A DNA stretch of 64,000 nt from Pseudomonadota bacterium (GCA_016183985.1 JACPDN010000011.1:124001-188000); one strand, 5' to 3'; positions 18,094 through 26,902 are shown, numbered from the stretch's first letter. Notes: generated by a model not told the origin, from the letters alone. Numbers and translations: made by a program.

Positions 18094-18576
18094 ATGGAAA
18101 AAGGCACCGCCATAGAGCTGGATCGCATTGACGCCCGGATCCTGACCGCGCTGCAGGCAGATGCGAATCAGGCAATCGCCGACCTCTCTGAATCCGTGGG
18201 ACTTTCAGCCAACGCCTGCTGGCGCCGGATCAAGCGGCTGGAGGAGCTCGGCATCATCCGCGGGCGTGTCGCCCTGCTCGATCCGATGAAGCTAGATCTA
18301 GGCGTCACCGTCTTCGTCGCCATCCGCACCAATGAGCACAACGATGCCTGGCTGCAGAAATTCAACGATGCAGTCGAGCAGATCCCCGAGATCGTCGAGC
18401 TTTATCGGATGAGTGGTGAGATCGACTACCTGATGAAGGTCGTTGTCGCCGACATCGCCCATTACGACCGCGTCTACAAACGGCTCATCCAACTGGTGAA
18501 GCTCACCGATGTCAGTTCCACCTTTGCGATGGAGCAGATGAAATACACCACCGCCCTGCCGGTGCACCCCTCCTGA
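18094..18576 (+). CDS. Lrp/AsnC family transcriptional regulator
   Basis: A 160-residue regulator. The N-terminal helix-turn-helix (LDRIDARILTALQADANQAI ... LSANACWRRIKRLEELGII) is followed by an RAM ligand-binding domain with the ending TTALPV typical of Lrp proteins. The start is set at ATG 18094; the upstream in-frame extension begins in AT-rich intergenic DNA. Family members respond to amino acids and often control adjacent catabolic genes. The next gene, a TMADH-like flavoenzyme on the same strand 91 bp downstream, is the obvious candidate target. Confidence 0.88.
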   Translation: MEKGTAIELDRIDARILTALQADANQAIADLSESVGLSANACWRRIKRLEELGIIRGRVALLDPMKLDLGVTVFVAIRTNEHNDAWLQKFNDAVEQIPEIVELYRMSGEIDYLMKVVVADIAHYDRVYKRLIQLVKLTDVSSTFAMEQMKYTTALPVHPS

Positions 18577-18624
18577 CCCGTCGCCGCGCGCTTGGATTGA
18601 CAGCTGGCCTCAGACTGAACGATC

Positions 18625-18639
18625 ATTCAATTCTTGAAT
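18625..18639. promoter_or_regulatory. ATTCAA-TTC-TTGAAT inverted repeat upstream of flavoenzyme gene
   Basis: A perfect 6-bp inverted repeat with a 3-base spacer, 28 bp before the start of the TMADH-like gene and within an AT-richer stretch. It may be an operator for the neighbouring Lrp-type protein; this rests on position only. Confidence 0.4.
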
Positions 18640-18667
18640 AGACATTCAGCCGTAAGAGCCAGAATCT

Positions 18668-20710
18668 ATGTCCAGCGACGCCCGTTTCGACCTCCTTTTC
18701 GCACCCTTCAAACTCGGCCCCGTCACGGCCCCCAATCGCTTCTACCAGGTGCCGCATTGTTCCGGCATGGGGCATGAGCGACCGCATATCCTGGCGGCGA
18801 TGCGGGGCATGAAGGCCGAGGGCGGCTGGGGCATCGTCAACACGGAATACTGCACGATCCATCCGAGCTCGGACGACACGCCCTTCCCCATCCAGACTCT
18901 GTGGGATGATGAAGACATCCGCCAGCATGCGATGATGACCGATGCCGTGCACAGCCACGGGTCGCTGGCCGGCGTCGAATTGTTCCTGGGCGGGCAGCGC
19001 ATGGCGAATTTGAATTCCCGCCTGGCGCCGATGGGGATCGAGAGCATGCCTGTGCTCTCCGGCGATCCGCTGCAGACCAAGGCGCTCGACGCCCGGGATA
19101 TCGCCGACATTCGGAAGTGGCACATCGAGGCCGCCAAGCGCGCGGTGACGGCAGGCTTCGATATCGTCTATGTTTACGCCTGCCATCATTACCTGCTGCA
19201 CTCATTTCTGAGCGGGCATGAAAATGCGCGGCGTGATGACTATGGCGGCTCGCCGCTCAACCGCGTGCGCATCGTGCGCGAACTGCTGGAGGCGGTGAAG
19301 GATGCGGTCGGCCACAAATGCGCAATCGCCTTACGCTGGGCATCGAATGCGCAAGATCCACAAGAACAGGATGAATGGCTGGAGATGACGCAGAGCCTCA
19401 GCGGCCTGCCGGATCTGTGGGATCTGACGGTCAATGACTATAGTCTGGAGATGGGCCCGTCGCGCTTCGTCAAGGAAGGAGCACTCGAGGAACAGGTCGG
19501 CGCCATCCGCAAGATTGTGAGCGGCGGCGTCGTGACGGTCGGCCGCTACACCTCGCCGGAATCGATGCTGCGGCTCGTCAAATCGGGCGTCGCCGATTTC
19601 ATCGGCGCGGCGCGGCCCTCGATCGCCGATCCGTTCCTGCCCAACAAGATCAAGGAAAGCCGCTTCGACGACATCCGCGAGTGCATCGGCTGCAACATCT
19701 GCTATGCGCATAATTCGCGCGGGGCGCCGATCCGCTGCACCCAGAATGCGACGATGGGCGAGGAATGGCGCGCCAATTGGCATCCCGAAATCATCACGCG
19801 CGACGCGCCTGGCGAACGCGTGCTGGTGATCGGCGCCGGGCCTGCCGGTTTGGAAGCGGCGCGCGTGTTGGGTGCCCGCGGCTATGATGTCGCATTGGCC
19901 GAGACGTCGCGCGCGGCCGGCGGACGCGTCAATCTGGAGAGCAAGCTACCGGGCCTCACCGAATGGGCCCGCGTGTGCGACTGGCGCCTCACGCAGATTG
20001 CCAAGATGCCCAATATCGAGCTGTTCCTGGAAAGCGCGATGACTGTCGATGATGTGCTGGATTTCGGCGCACAGCATGTGATCTGCGCTACCGGGAGCCA
20101 TTGGCGGCTGGATGGTCGCGGGCGAACGTCGCATCTGCCCGTGCTCGCACCGCACGCGGACGTCCTTGCGCCCGAAGACGTCATGCGTGGCGTCGTGCCC
20201 AAGGGACTGGTAGCGGTCTACGACGATGACGGCTTCTATCTGGCACCGGCCTTGGCCGACAAATTGCGGCAGGCCGGTTGCGAGGTGCATTTCATCAGCA
20301 GCGCCGGCGTGGTGGCGCCGTGGTCGGAATTTACCGGGGACCAGGCGGAGACCCACGCGCATATCGTCGCGCTGGGTATTCCTTGTCATTTCAACAAGTC
20401 GCTATCCGCCTTCGCACCCGGCAAACTGGAACTCGGCTGTGTCTATGGCGGTGCCGGCCTGACGCTCGATGTCGCGACACTGGTCCCCGTCACCTCGCGC
20501 CAGCCGAACAATGATCTCTATGAAGCGCTGGCGGCACGCGACCACGGCCTTGCCAGCCTCACGCGGATCGGCGATGCCGAGGCACCCGGCCTCATCGCCC
20601 ATGCCGTCTATGCCGGCCATCGCGCCGGCCGACTGCTTGGCACTGCGGGAAAAGGCACCGCGCCCTTGCGGGATCGCGGTGCCGGAACATTGCCACTTGC
20701 TGCGGAATAG
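18668..20710 (+). CDS. Trimethylamine dehydrogenase-like FMN/[4Fe-4S]/FAD oxidoreductase
   Basis: A 680-residue protein colinear with trimethylamine dehydrogenase: an N-terminal old-yellow-enzyme barrel, a [4Fe-4S] cluster motif (CIGCNIC with a fourth Cys 13 residues on), and two C-terminal nucleotide-binding domains (VIGAGPAGLEAARVLGARG). Cys31 in FYQVPHC matches the Cys that binds FMN covalently in TMADH, and Tyr61 matches its Tyr60. The two tryptophans of the TMADH amine cage (Trp264, Trp355) have no counterpart in DLTVNDYSLEMGPSRF or in CYAHNSRGAP, so trimethylamine is an unlikely substrate. A demethylase of another methylated amine, or an enoate reductase, is possible. Confidence 0.85.
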   Translation: MSSDARFDLLFAPFKLGPVTAPNRFYQVPHCSGMGHERPHILAAMRGMKAEGGWGIVNTEYCTIHPSSDDTPFPIQTLWDDEDIRQHAMMTDAVHSHGSLAGVELFLGGQRMANLNSRLAPMGIESMPVLSGDPLQTKALDARDIADIRKWHIEAAKRAVTAGFDIVYVYACHHYLLHSFLSGHENARRDDYGGSPLNRVRIVRELLEAVKDAVGHKCAIALRWASNAQDPQEQDEWLEMTQSLSGLPDLWDLTVNDYSLEMGPSRFVKEGALEEQVGAIRKIVSGGVVTVGRYTSPESMLRLVKSGVADFIGAARPSIADPFLPNKIKESRFDDIRECIGCNICYAHNSRGAPIRCTQNATMGEEWRANWHPEIITRDAPGERVLVIGAGPAGLEAARVLGARGYDVALAETSRAAGGRVNLESKLPGLTEWARVCDWRLTQIAKMPNIELFLESAMTVDDVLDFGAQHVICATGSHWRLDGRGRTSHLPVLAPHADVLAPEDVMRGVVPKGLVAVYDDDGFYLAPALADKLRQAGCEVHFISSAGVVAPWSEFTGDQAETHAHIVALGIPCHFNKSLSAFAPGKLELGCVYGGAGLTLDVATLVPVTSRQPNNDLYEALAARDHGLASLTRIGDAEAPGLIAHAVYAGHRAGRLLGTAGKGTAPLRDRGAGTLPLAAE

Positions 20711-20716
20711 ACGCGC

Positions 20717-21355
20717 CTATGCGGCCACCGCTTCGAAACGGTCGGCGATCTGCTGGCGAGCCTTGGCAATCGATTGCTCGCGCGAGGCCGGGGAGAGGCC
20801 GAGGCCTTCGGCACGCACGACCTCGACATCGGTAACGCCCAGGAAGCCGAGCACGCGCTTCAGATAATCCTCCTGGAAATCCATCGCGTGGCGCCAGCCA
20901 TCTTCATGCGCCGCATCGCCGGCTAGGACGCTGCCGCGTGACGACGCGATGACGACACGCTTGCCGGTGACGAGTCCGACCGGGCCGGTCTCGGTGTAGC
21001 GGAAGGTGCGGCCGGCACGGGCGACGCGATCGATCCAGGCCTTCAACTGGCTGGGGATCGAGAAATTGTACATCGGCGCGCCGATGACGATGACGTCAGC
21101 AGCGAGGAACTCGGTGATCAGTTCTTCGCCCAGCGCCACTTGCTTCTGCAACTCGGCATTGCCCGACGTATCGGCGCCGCCGAGGGCAGCAAGGATCTCG
21201 CCGGAGAGATGGGCCGGCGTGGTGACGCTGAGATCACGCAAGGTGAGCGATGCGGCAGAATTGGCCCGCAGCAAGCCGGCGGCGATGGCGGCGGTCAGTT
21301 GGCGGGAGGCCGAGGCCTCGCCTAAGGGGCTGGAATCGATCTGCAGGACTTTCAT
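20717..21355 (-). CDS. azoR: FMN-dependent NADH:quinone oxidoreductase / azoreductase
   Basis: A 212-residue flavodoxin-fold enzyme that reduces quinones and azo dyes with NADH. The N-terminus MKVLQIDSSPLGEASASRQLT and the FMN-binding blocks GAPMYNFSIPSQLKAWIDRVARAGRTFRY and SSRGSV are diagnostic. The start is ATG 21355; the longer frame to 21385 runs into the regulatory gap. It is divergent from a LysR-type gene with a palindromic operator candidate between them, a layout typical of quinone- or electrophile-induced azoreductases. Confidence 0.9.
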   Translation of the reverse strand: MKVLQIDSSPLGEASASRQLTAAIAAGLLRANSAASLTLRDLSVTTPAHLSGEILAALGGADTSGNAELQKQVALGEELITEFLAADVIVIGAPMYNFSIPSQLKAWIDRVARAGRTFRYTETGPVGLVTGKRVVIASSRGSVLAGDAAHEDGWRHAMDFQEDYLKRVLGFLGVTDVEVVRAEGLGLSPASREQSIAKARQQIADRFEAVAA

Positions 21356-21438
21356 GGCGATCTCCGTGATGTGTCGATCGCCCATAGCGATCTATCGCCA
21401 TTAGAGTTAGAATAGGACCAATTAATGGATTAGACGGC

Positions 21439-21465
21439 AAAAATGGACTTCATTGTTCCATTTTT
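21439..21465. promoter_or_regulatory. LysR-type operator: perfect 9-bp inverted repeat
   Basis: AAAAATGGA (21439-21447) and TCCATTTTT (21457-21465) flank a 9-base spacer. The repeat lies in the 121-bp divergent gap, 11 bp before the LysR start and 84 bp from azoR, as expected for an autoregulatory LTTR binding site. Confidence 0.6.
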
Positions 21466-21476
21466 AGGACGATGAG

Positions 21477-22448
21477 ATGCAAAACCTCAATGATCTCTAC
21501 TACTTCGCCCAGGTGGTCGAGCAAGGCGGCTTTGCCGCCGCCGGCCGGGCGCTGGGCATCCCCAAATCGAAGTTGTCGCGCCGGATCGCCGATCTGGAGA
21601 AAGCCCTGGCGACACAACTGCTGCAACGCTCGACGCGCAAACTAGCGCTGACGCAGATGGGTGAGGTCTATCTGCGGCACTGCCAGGCGATGATCGAGGA
21701 GGCCAAGGCCGCCCAGGAAGCGATCGAACGCGCCCATGCCGAACCGCAAGGTCTGGTGAGGCTGAGTTCGCCTACGGCCATGACGCAGGCTGTGCTGGCG
21801 CCGCTGTTGCCCAAATTCCTGGCGCGCTTTCCCAAGGTGCGCTTGTCCATCATGTCCACCAACCGCCGGGTCGATATCATCCGCGAAGGTCTCGACATTG
21901 CGTTGCGCGTGCGGCGGCCGCCGCTGGAGGAATCCAACCTCATCGTGCATCGCTTCGGCGCCAAATCGGCGATCCTCGTTGCGGCACCCAGCCTGCTCGA
22001 TTGCCTGGGGCGGCCAACATCCATCGCCGATCTGGCGAAATTCCCGGCCATGTCGCATTCGCCCGAGGAGGGCCGGCAATATTGGGAATTGGTGACACCC
22101 CAAAGCACGCCGGAGCAGATCGACATGCAGCCCCGCCTGATGATCGACGATTTCGAGGCGCTGAAGGCAGCGGCGGTCGCCGGCACCGGCATCGCCCTGA
22201 TCCCGGAATATTTCTGCCGGCAGGAAATGAATTCAGGGCTGCTCGAAGCGGTCCTGCCGGATCACGCCCCGCCCATCGGCGATTTCCATGCCGTCTTCTC
22301 GTCGCGCCGCGGGCAACTGCCGGCCGTGCGGGCGTTCCTCGACTTCCTCGATGCGGAGATCCTAGTCCTGGCGCGGCAATGTGTCGGCGGTCTCGAACCA
22401 AGCCAGGCGGCTGCGACACCAGACATGCTGGCGCGGCGGAAAGGCTGA
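21477..22448 (+). CDS. LysR family transcriptional regulator
   Basis: A 323-residue LTTR. Residues 1-60 form the winged helix-turn-helix (LNDLYYFAQVVEQGGFAAAGRALGIPKSKLSRRIADLEKAL), and the rest is the two-lobed effector domain. It is divergent from azoR and likely its regulator. The C-terminal tail of about 29 residues is encoded within the convergent GFA gene (overlap 22362-22448) and is longer than the usual LTTR end, which suggests the stop was extended into the neighbour. Confidence 0.9.
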   Translation: MQNLNDLYYFAQVVEQGGFAAAGRALGIPKSKLSRRIADLEKALATQLLQRSTRKLALTQMGEVYLRHCQAMIEEAKAAQEAIERAHAEPQGLVRLSSPTAMTQAVLAPLLPKFLARFPKVRLSIMSTNRRVDIIREGLDIALRVRRPPLEESNLIVHRFGAKSAILVAAPSLLDCLGRPTSIADLAKFPAMSHSPEEGRQYWELVTPQSTPEQIDMQPRLMIDDFEALKAAAVAGTGIALIPEYFCRQEMNSGLLEAVLPDHAPPIGDFHAVFSSRRGQLPAVRAFLDFLDAEILVLARQCVGGLEPSQAAATPDMLARRKG

Positions 22449-22751
22449 GGGATCGTCGAGCGTCGGTGTGTTGAAGGCCACATCGAACGGTGCCTGCCGC
22501 CCGCGATAGAGCAACTGGCTGCCGCAGGCCGCGCAGAATTCACGCTGGCCATGTTCGCTGGAAAAATAGATGACGGGCGTGCCTTTGGTATAGGCGAACT
22601 GATCCGCCTTGATGCGGGCAAAGGCCTGCAAGGGTGCACCGCTGGTGCGCTGGCAGATACGGCAATGGCAATAGCCGGTGTCGTAAGCCTCGCCCATCAC
22701 CCGGTAGCGTAAAGCCCCGCACTCGCAGCCACCTTCATGATTGCCGGACAT
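22362..22751 (-). CDS. GFA family zinc protein, second copy
   Basis: A 129-residue GFA-fold protein with the cysteine pattern CECG (residue 9 onward), CHCRIC near 28 and FCAACG near 71. It is related to but clearly different from the copy at 8.8 kb. The start is ATG 22751 (MSGNHEGG); the extra 102 codons upstream overlap the next gene's leader and are not credible. The 3' end overlaps the LysR gene by 87 bp in convergent orientation. Biochemical activity is not predictable from the fold. Confidence 0.83.
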   Translation of the reverse strand: MSGNHEGGCECGALRYRVMGEAYDTGYCHCRICQRTSGAPLQAFARIKADQFAYTKGTPVIYFSSEHGQREFCAACGSQLLYRGRQAPFDVAFNTPTLDDPSAFPPRQHVWCRSRLAWFETADTLPRQD

Positions 22752-22887
22752 ATCCCATCTCCTCTTTCGCGTTGCCGCATGCCGCCGTCGCAGATCTGGA
22801 TTGCGCGGGACGTCTTCCGCTCGGCCTCGACAAGCAGCGGGCCGGCGGTCCATCCTAACCGCGAAAGACGAGATCAGGGAGTGTGCG

Positions 22888-23895
22888 ATGGGTGCGGCGA
22901 CGCGTCGGCCAATCGAGGGGCCGGCGGCCTGGAAGGGCAGCGATTTCAAGACCAAGGATGACGTCGCCTTCGATCTGGAGCCGCGGCATCTGGCGTCCTT
23001 CGACGCCGCCATCATGGAAGCGCGGCGCCAGGGGCTCGGCATCTCCGCCATCGGCAAGTCGCGTTACGATTTTGCGGCCATCGCCGACGATATCGCTGCG
23101 CTGAAGCGTGAGTTGATGCAGGGCCGGGGCATGGTCATCCTGCGCGGCTGGCCGGTCGACAAATACGCCTTGGATGAAATCGGCCTGCTCTATGGCTGGC
23201 TGGGGCAGTATTTCGGCAAACCCGTGATCCAGAGCGGCAAAGGCGATCGCCTCGGCTATGTCGCCGACATACCGCAGCCGGGCAAGATCAATCGCGGCTA
23301 TCGCTCCAATGCAGAACTCCGGATGCATACGGATTCCGACGACATCGTCGGCCTGCTGTGCGTGCGCCGGGCGCGGACCGGTGGATTGAGCCGCATCGTC
23401 AGCGCCATCGCCGTCTATAACGAGATCCTCGCCACCAAGCCGCATCTGCTCGAACCGCTGTTCGACGGCTTCCGCGTGCATTGGAACGGTGAGGAAGCAC
23501 CAGGCGAGCCGCCGGTCACGGCATATCGCGTGCCCGTCTTCAGCGAGACGCAGGGATTCTTGAGCATCTGCTTCGGCTACAAGTATATCGAGGATGCCTT
23601 TCAGGCGTTGGGAATCGAACCGAGCGCGTTGGAGAAGGAAGCTCTCGCCTATCTCGACGAGACCGCGAGCCGCAACGACCTAGTCTACGAGTTCCAGCTG
23701 GAACCGGGCGAATGCTCCTTCATCAACAACTACACCACCCTGCATTCGCGCACATCCTTCGAGGACTGGCCCGACGACGACCGCCGCCGCCTGCTGCTGC
23801 GCCTCTGGCTGCAGGCCCACGAGTCGCGACCGATCCATGCGAACTTACGCCGCTATTACGGCGTCGATGGCATGCACGCGGAGCAGGTGGCGTGA
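22888..23895 (+). CDS. TauD/TfdA-type 2-oxoglutarate-dependent dioxygenase
   Basis: A 335-residue non-haem iron oxygenase. The facial triad is H147-T-D149 (in MHTDSDD) with the distal His286 in TTLHSRTSF, and the 2-oxoglutarate-binding Arg lies in the RRRLLLRLWL segment about 15 residues later. ATG 22888 follows AGGGAG; an upstream in-frame stretch from 22741 is non-coding leader. Family members hydroxylate sulfonates, carnitine precursors, aryloxy acids and more, so the substrate is open. The protein lacks an obvious pathway neighbour; the following genes encode membrane proteins. Confidence 0.85.
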   Translation: MGAATRRPIEGPAAWKGSDFKTKDDVAFDLEPRHLASFDAAIMEARRQGLGISAIGKSRYDFAAIADDIAALKRELMQGRGMVILRGWPVDKYALDEIGLLYGWLGQYFGKPVIQSGKGDRLGYVADIPQPGKINRGYRSNAELRMHTDSDDIVGLLCVRRARTGGLSRIVSAIAVYNEILATKPHLLEPLFDGFRVHWNGEEAPGEPPVTAYRVPVFSETQGFLSICFGYKYIEDAFQALGIEPSALEKEALAYLDETASRNDLVYEFQLEPGECSFINNYTTLHSRTSFEDWPDDDRRRLLLRLWLQAHESRPIHANLRRYYGVDGMHAEQVA

Positions 23896-23908
23896 GGATG
23901 GTAGAAGC

Positions 23909-24304
23909 TTGAAGTACGGGCGGCGCAATGGTGGCCTCATCGGTTCGCTTTTCATGATTCCGACGCTCGCTGGGCTGCTGGCATACGAACAACGCGAAAA
24001 GGCCGTTCGCTGGAACGAGTGGACCGATTTACGTGATCTAATCGGATCGGTGATCTTGTGCTATGTTACGCTCGCGATCGTGCTCAAGATTTTCTACTAC
24101 CTCATTGGCGGGTTTCGCAGGCCTCCAAAACTGCGGCATGCATTCGTTGACGCTGGCGTCATTGTTGCACCGCTCGCACTGGTCGTTTCATCGTATTTTC
24201 AGCGGAACTTCGCCGACATCAGCGACGGAATCGTGATTGGCGGCACGTTCCTCGCCATGGGCGTTGTTGTCATGATCTACGTCTTTCGCAATAACGCCGC
24301 ATAA
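23909..24304 (+). CDS. Hypothetical three-helix membrane protein
   Basis: About 131 residues from TTG 23909, or 116 from ATG 23954. Three or four hydrophobic segments are visible (LIGSLFMIPTLAGLLA, LIGSVILCYVTLAIVLKIFYYL, AGVIVAPLALVVSS, IVIGGTFLAMGVVVMIYVF). I do not recognise a family. It lies in the short gap between the dioxygenase and the DMT transporter, on the same strand with no competing frame, and its codon use is less GC-extreme than its neighbours. Confidence 0.5.
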   Translation: MKYGRRNGGLIGSLFMIPTLAGLLAYEQREKAVRWNEWTDLRDLIGSVILCYVTLAIVLKIFYYLIGGFRRPPKLRHAFVDAGVIVAPLALVVSSYFQRNFADISDGIVIGGTFLAMGVVVMIYVFRNNAA

Positions 24305-24309
24305 CCAGA

Positions 24310-25212
24310 TTGGGCTCAATCTTGTCCCTCGCCACCAACACCAAGCTGACCGACAACACGCAATGGGGCGTCTTTCTGGCGATTGCTGGATATGCCGTCT
24401 TTTCTGGACAGGACGCCATCGTCAAATGGCTGGTGATGCATGATTACGCGATCTTCCAGATCCTGTTCGTGCGCTCGCTGACTATTTCGATCATCACGCT
24501 GTTCATCGGCGGCAAGACGGGTGTCGTCAATGTGATGCGCAGCCGGAACAAGGGTGGGCTCGCCTTGCGGGCCGGGCTGCTGCTGAGCGCGTGGCTCTGC
24601 TATTTCAACGCCGCGAAACACCTGACCCTGCCCGATCTGGTGACGCTCTATTACGCGGCACCGGTGATCGTCACGATCCTTTCCATCTTCATCTTGCGTG
24701 AGAAGGTGAATGCCTGGCGCTGGGCTTCGGTGATCATCGGCTTTGTCGGGGTCGTCGTCGCCGCCAATCCCGCCGGCCGCGCGGAGCTGCAATGGGCATT
24801 GCTGGTGCTGGTTGCGGCGACGTTGTGGGCCTTCGCCACCATGCTGGTCCGCAAGATCATGCATGCCGAGCCGACCATCAACCAGATGATCTTCACCAAT
24901 GGCGGTTTCACCCTGCTGTGCGGCGCCACCATGCCGTGGTGGTGGCATCAGCCGGGCCTGCTGGAGCTTGGCCTGATGATCGGCCTGGGCCTCATTTCGG
25001 GTACCGGACAGTACCTGCTCTATGAGAGCTTCCGCCATGCCCCGGCATCGGTCATCGCGCCCACGGAATACACGGCCCTCGTCTGGTCGGTGATCCTTGG
25101 CTATCTGGTCTGGAAGGACTTGCCGACCCATACCGGCATCATCGGCGCGGTGATGATCGTGACATCGAGCCTCATTGTGATGTGGGGCGAGCGGAAGAAG
25201 GGGGTGGGATGA
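24310..25212 (+). CDS. EamA/DMT family transporter
   Basis: A 300-residue protein with ten predicted hydrophobic helices in two EamA repeats; the GQDAIVKWL, YYAAPVIVTILSIFILREKV and PTEYTALVWSVILGYLVWKD stretches are characteristic of drug/metabolite exporters. Translation probably begins at TTG 24310. The stop overlaps the next start as ATGA (25209-25212). The substrate cannot be told from sequence. Confidence 0.83.
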   Translation: MGSILSLATNTKLTDNTQWGVFLAIAGYAVFSGQDAIVKWLVMHDYAIFQILFVRSLTISIITLFIGGKTGVVNVMRSRNKGGLALRAGLLLSAWLCYFNAAKHLTLPDLVTLYYAAPVIVTILSIFILREKVNAWRWASVIIGFVGVVVAANPAGRAELQWALLVLVAATLWAFATMLVRKIMHAEPTINQMIFTNGGFTLLCGATMPWWWHQPGLLELGLMIGLGLISGTGQYLLYESFRHAPASVIAPTEYTALVWSVILGYLVWKDLPTHTGIIGAVMIVTSSLIVMWGERKKGVG

Positions 25213-25427
25213 CGAGCGCTTTCAACTGGCATGGCGCCAAGATCACGCGGGCGACACCCGTCACGTCCAGCTATCGCAACACGCAGAATGTGCGTCGCTT
25301 CCTCGTCGCGCAATGTGGCACCGGTTTCAAATTCGACCGCCCCTTCATGGCCTGGATCAAGGACGGTGTGCCCAAGACCATGGGCGACGTCGCGGATGAG
25401 TGGACGCGGCGGCGCAATCCGAAATAA
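25209..25427 (+). CDS. DUF6434 small protein
   Basis: A 72-residue protein matching the compact DUF6434 pattern: FNWHGAKI at the start, SYRNTQNVRRF in the middle, then CGTGFKFDRPFMAWIK and DVADEW. In other bacteria this domain is often fused to a SAP-type nucleic-acid-binding domain; here it is free-standing. The ATG lies in the ATGA overlap with the transporter, so it is translated as the second gene of that pair. The function is unknown. Confidence 0.75.
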   Translation: MTSAFNWHGAKITRATPVTSSYRNTQNVRRFLVAQCGTGFKFDRPFMAWIKDGVPKTMGDVADEWTRRRNPK

Positions 25428-25429
25428 GA

Positions 25430-25610
25430 GGGGCTTCGCCTCCCCCTCTCCCCGCCCCTCCCCCACCGCCGACGAGTGTCGGCATGCGCCGACTGCGGGG
25501 GGAGGGAGTTCCACCGAGTTCGCGATGACGATCGCATTCAAACTGGGTCAAGTTCCCTCCCCTCAACGTGGGGGAGGGTTAGGGAGAGAGAGCGGCAGGC
25601 GCGATTCATC
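25430..25610. repeat. C-rich/G-rich palindromic intergenic repeat
   Basis: The 293-bp gap before the Fe-ADH gene contains C-rich runs (CCTCCCCCTCTCC and CCCTCCCC) matched by G-rich partners (GGGGGGAGGG, GTGGGGGAGGG), and an internal GCCGAC/GTCGGC symmetry around a GCATGC. It looks like one of the mosaic hairpin repeats common between alphaproteobacterial genes. No coding frame is convincing. Confidence 0.5.
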
Positions 25611-25720
25611 AGACTTATCAACACCCTTCCCCACGACCCAATTCCCCCTTTCCCCGCCGTGAAACGCGGCTAGAATGCCGCCGAATTCGTCACCCAACTC
25701 AGCCAAGGATCACGAAGGCC

Positions 25721-26902
25721 ATGAGCCAGGATGCTGCCGCCCTGAAGGGCAACTGGAACTACCCCACTTCGGTTAAATTCGGCGTCGGCCGGATCAAGGA
25801 ATTGCCGGACCATTGCAAGGCGCTGGGGCTGAAGCGGCCGCTGCTGGTGACCGATCCGGGCCTCGCCAATCTGCCGATGATCAAGAACGCCATCGCCGCC
25901 AATGAAGCGGCCGGCATCCCCACTGGCCTGTTCTCGGAAGTGCAAGGCAATCCGGTCGGCAAGAATGTCGAGGACGGCCTCAAGGTCTATCGCGACGGCG
26001 GCCACGATGGCGTCATCGCCTTCGGCGGCGGCTCGGCGCTCGATGCCGCCAAGGCCATTGCGCTGATGACCGGCCAGACCCGTCCGATCTGGGACTTCGA
26101 GGACATCGGCGATTGGTGGACCCGCGTCGACCCGAAGGGCATCGCCCCGATCATCGCCGTGCCGACGACCTCGGGCACCGGTTCGGAAGTGGGCCGCGCC
26201 TCGGTCATCACCGATGAAGCGACTCATACCAAGAAGATCATCTTCCACCCGAAGATGCTGCCGACCATCGTCATCGACGATCCGGAACTGACGGTAGGCC
26301 TCCCCGCCCACGTGACGGCCGCGACCGGCATGGATGCGCTGTCGCATTGCCTCGAAGCCTATTGCGCGCCGGGCTTCCACCCGATGGCGGACGGCATCGC
26401 CCTCGAAGGCATGCGCCTGGTGCAGGAGAACCTGCCCAAGGCGGTGAAGGATGGCAAGGATCTGGTGGCGCGCGCTAACATGATGATCGCCGCGACCATG
26501 GGTGCGACCGCCTTCCAGAAGGGCCTGGGCGGCATGCATGCGATCGCGCATCCGCTGGGTGCCCTTTACAACACGCATCACGGCCTCACCAACGCGGTGA
26601 TCATGCCCTACGTGCTGGACTTCAACCGCAAGGCCATCGACGAGCGCATGACGCGCCTCGCCCGCTTCCTCAACCTGCCGAACCCGAGCTTCGCGGCCGT
26701 GCAGAAGTGGATCCTCGATCTTCGCACCGAGATCAAGATTCCGCACACGCTGAAGGAGATCGGCGTCGACGACAAGCGCGTCGACGAAGTGGCGAAGATG
26801 GCCGAGGCCGATCCGTCGGCCGGTGGCAACCCGATCAAGGTCGGCGCCAAGGAGCTGGGGCAGATCTTCGTTGCCGGCCTCAACGGCACGCTCGCCGCTT
26901 AA
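25721..26902 (+). CDS. Iron-containing alcohol dehydrogenase
   Basis: A 393-residue group III (Fe-dependent) alcohol dehydrogenase. NAD-binding blocks are FGGGSALDAAKAIALM and PTTSGTGSEVG; metal ligands lie in the DALSHCLEAYCAPGFHP and GGMHAIAHPLGALYNTHHG segments. Related enzymes oxidise 1,3-propanediol, ethanol, or gamma-hydroxybutyrate, so the substrate is open. It is a single gene ending in a strong intrinsic terminator (26925-26958), with an upstream repeat region. The tandem aldehyde dehydrogenases at 31-34 kb are possible functional partners but are not linked. Confidence 0.88.
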   Translation: MSQDAAALKGNWNYPTSVKFGVGRIKELPDHCKALGLKRPLLVTDPGLANLPMIKNAIAANEAAGIPTGLFSEVQGNPVGKNVEDGLKVYRDGGHDGVIAFGGGSALDAAKAIALMTGQTRPIWDFEDIGDWWTRVDPKGIAPIIAVPTTSGTGSEVGRASVITDEATHTKKIIFHPKMLPTIVIDDPELTVGLPAHVTAATGMDALSHCLEAYCAPGFHPMADGIALEGMRLVQENLPKAVKDGKDLVARANMMIAATMGATAFQKGLGGMHAIAHPLGALYNTHHGLTNAVIMPYVLDFNRKAIDERMTRLARFLNLPNPSFAAVQKWILDLRTEIKIPHTLKEIGVDDKRVDEVAKMAEADPSAGGNPIKVGAKELGQIFVAGLNGTLAA

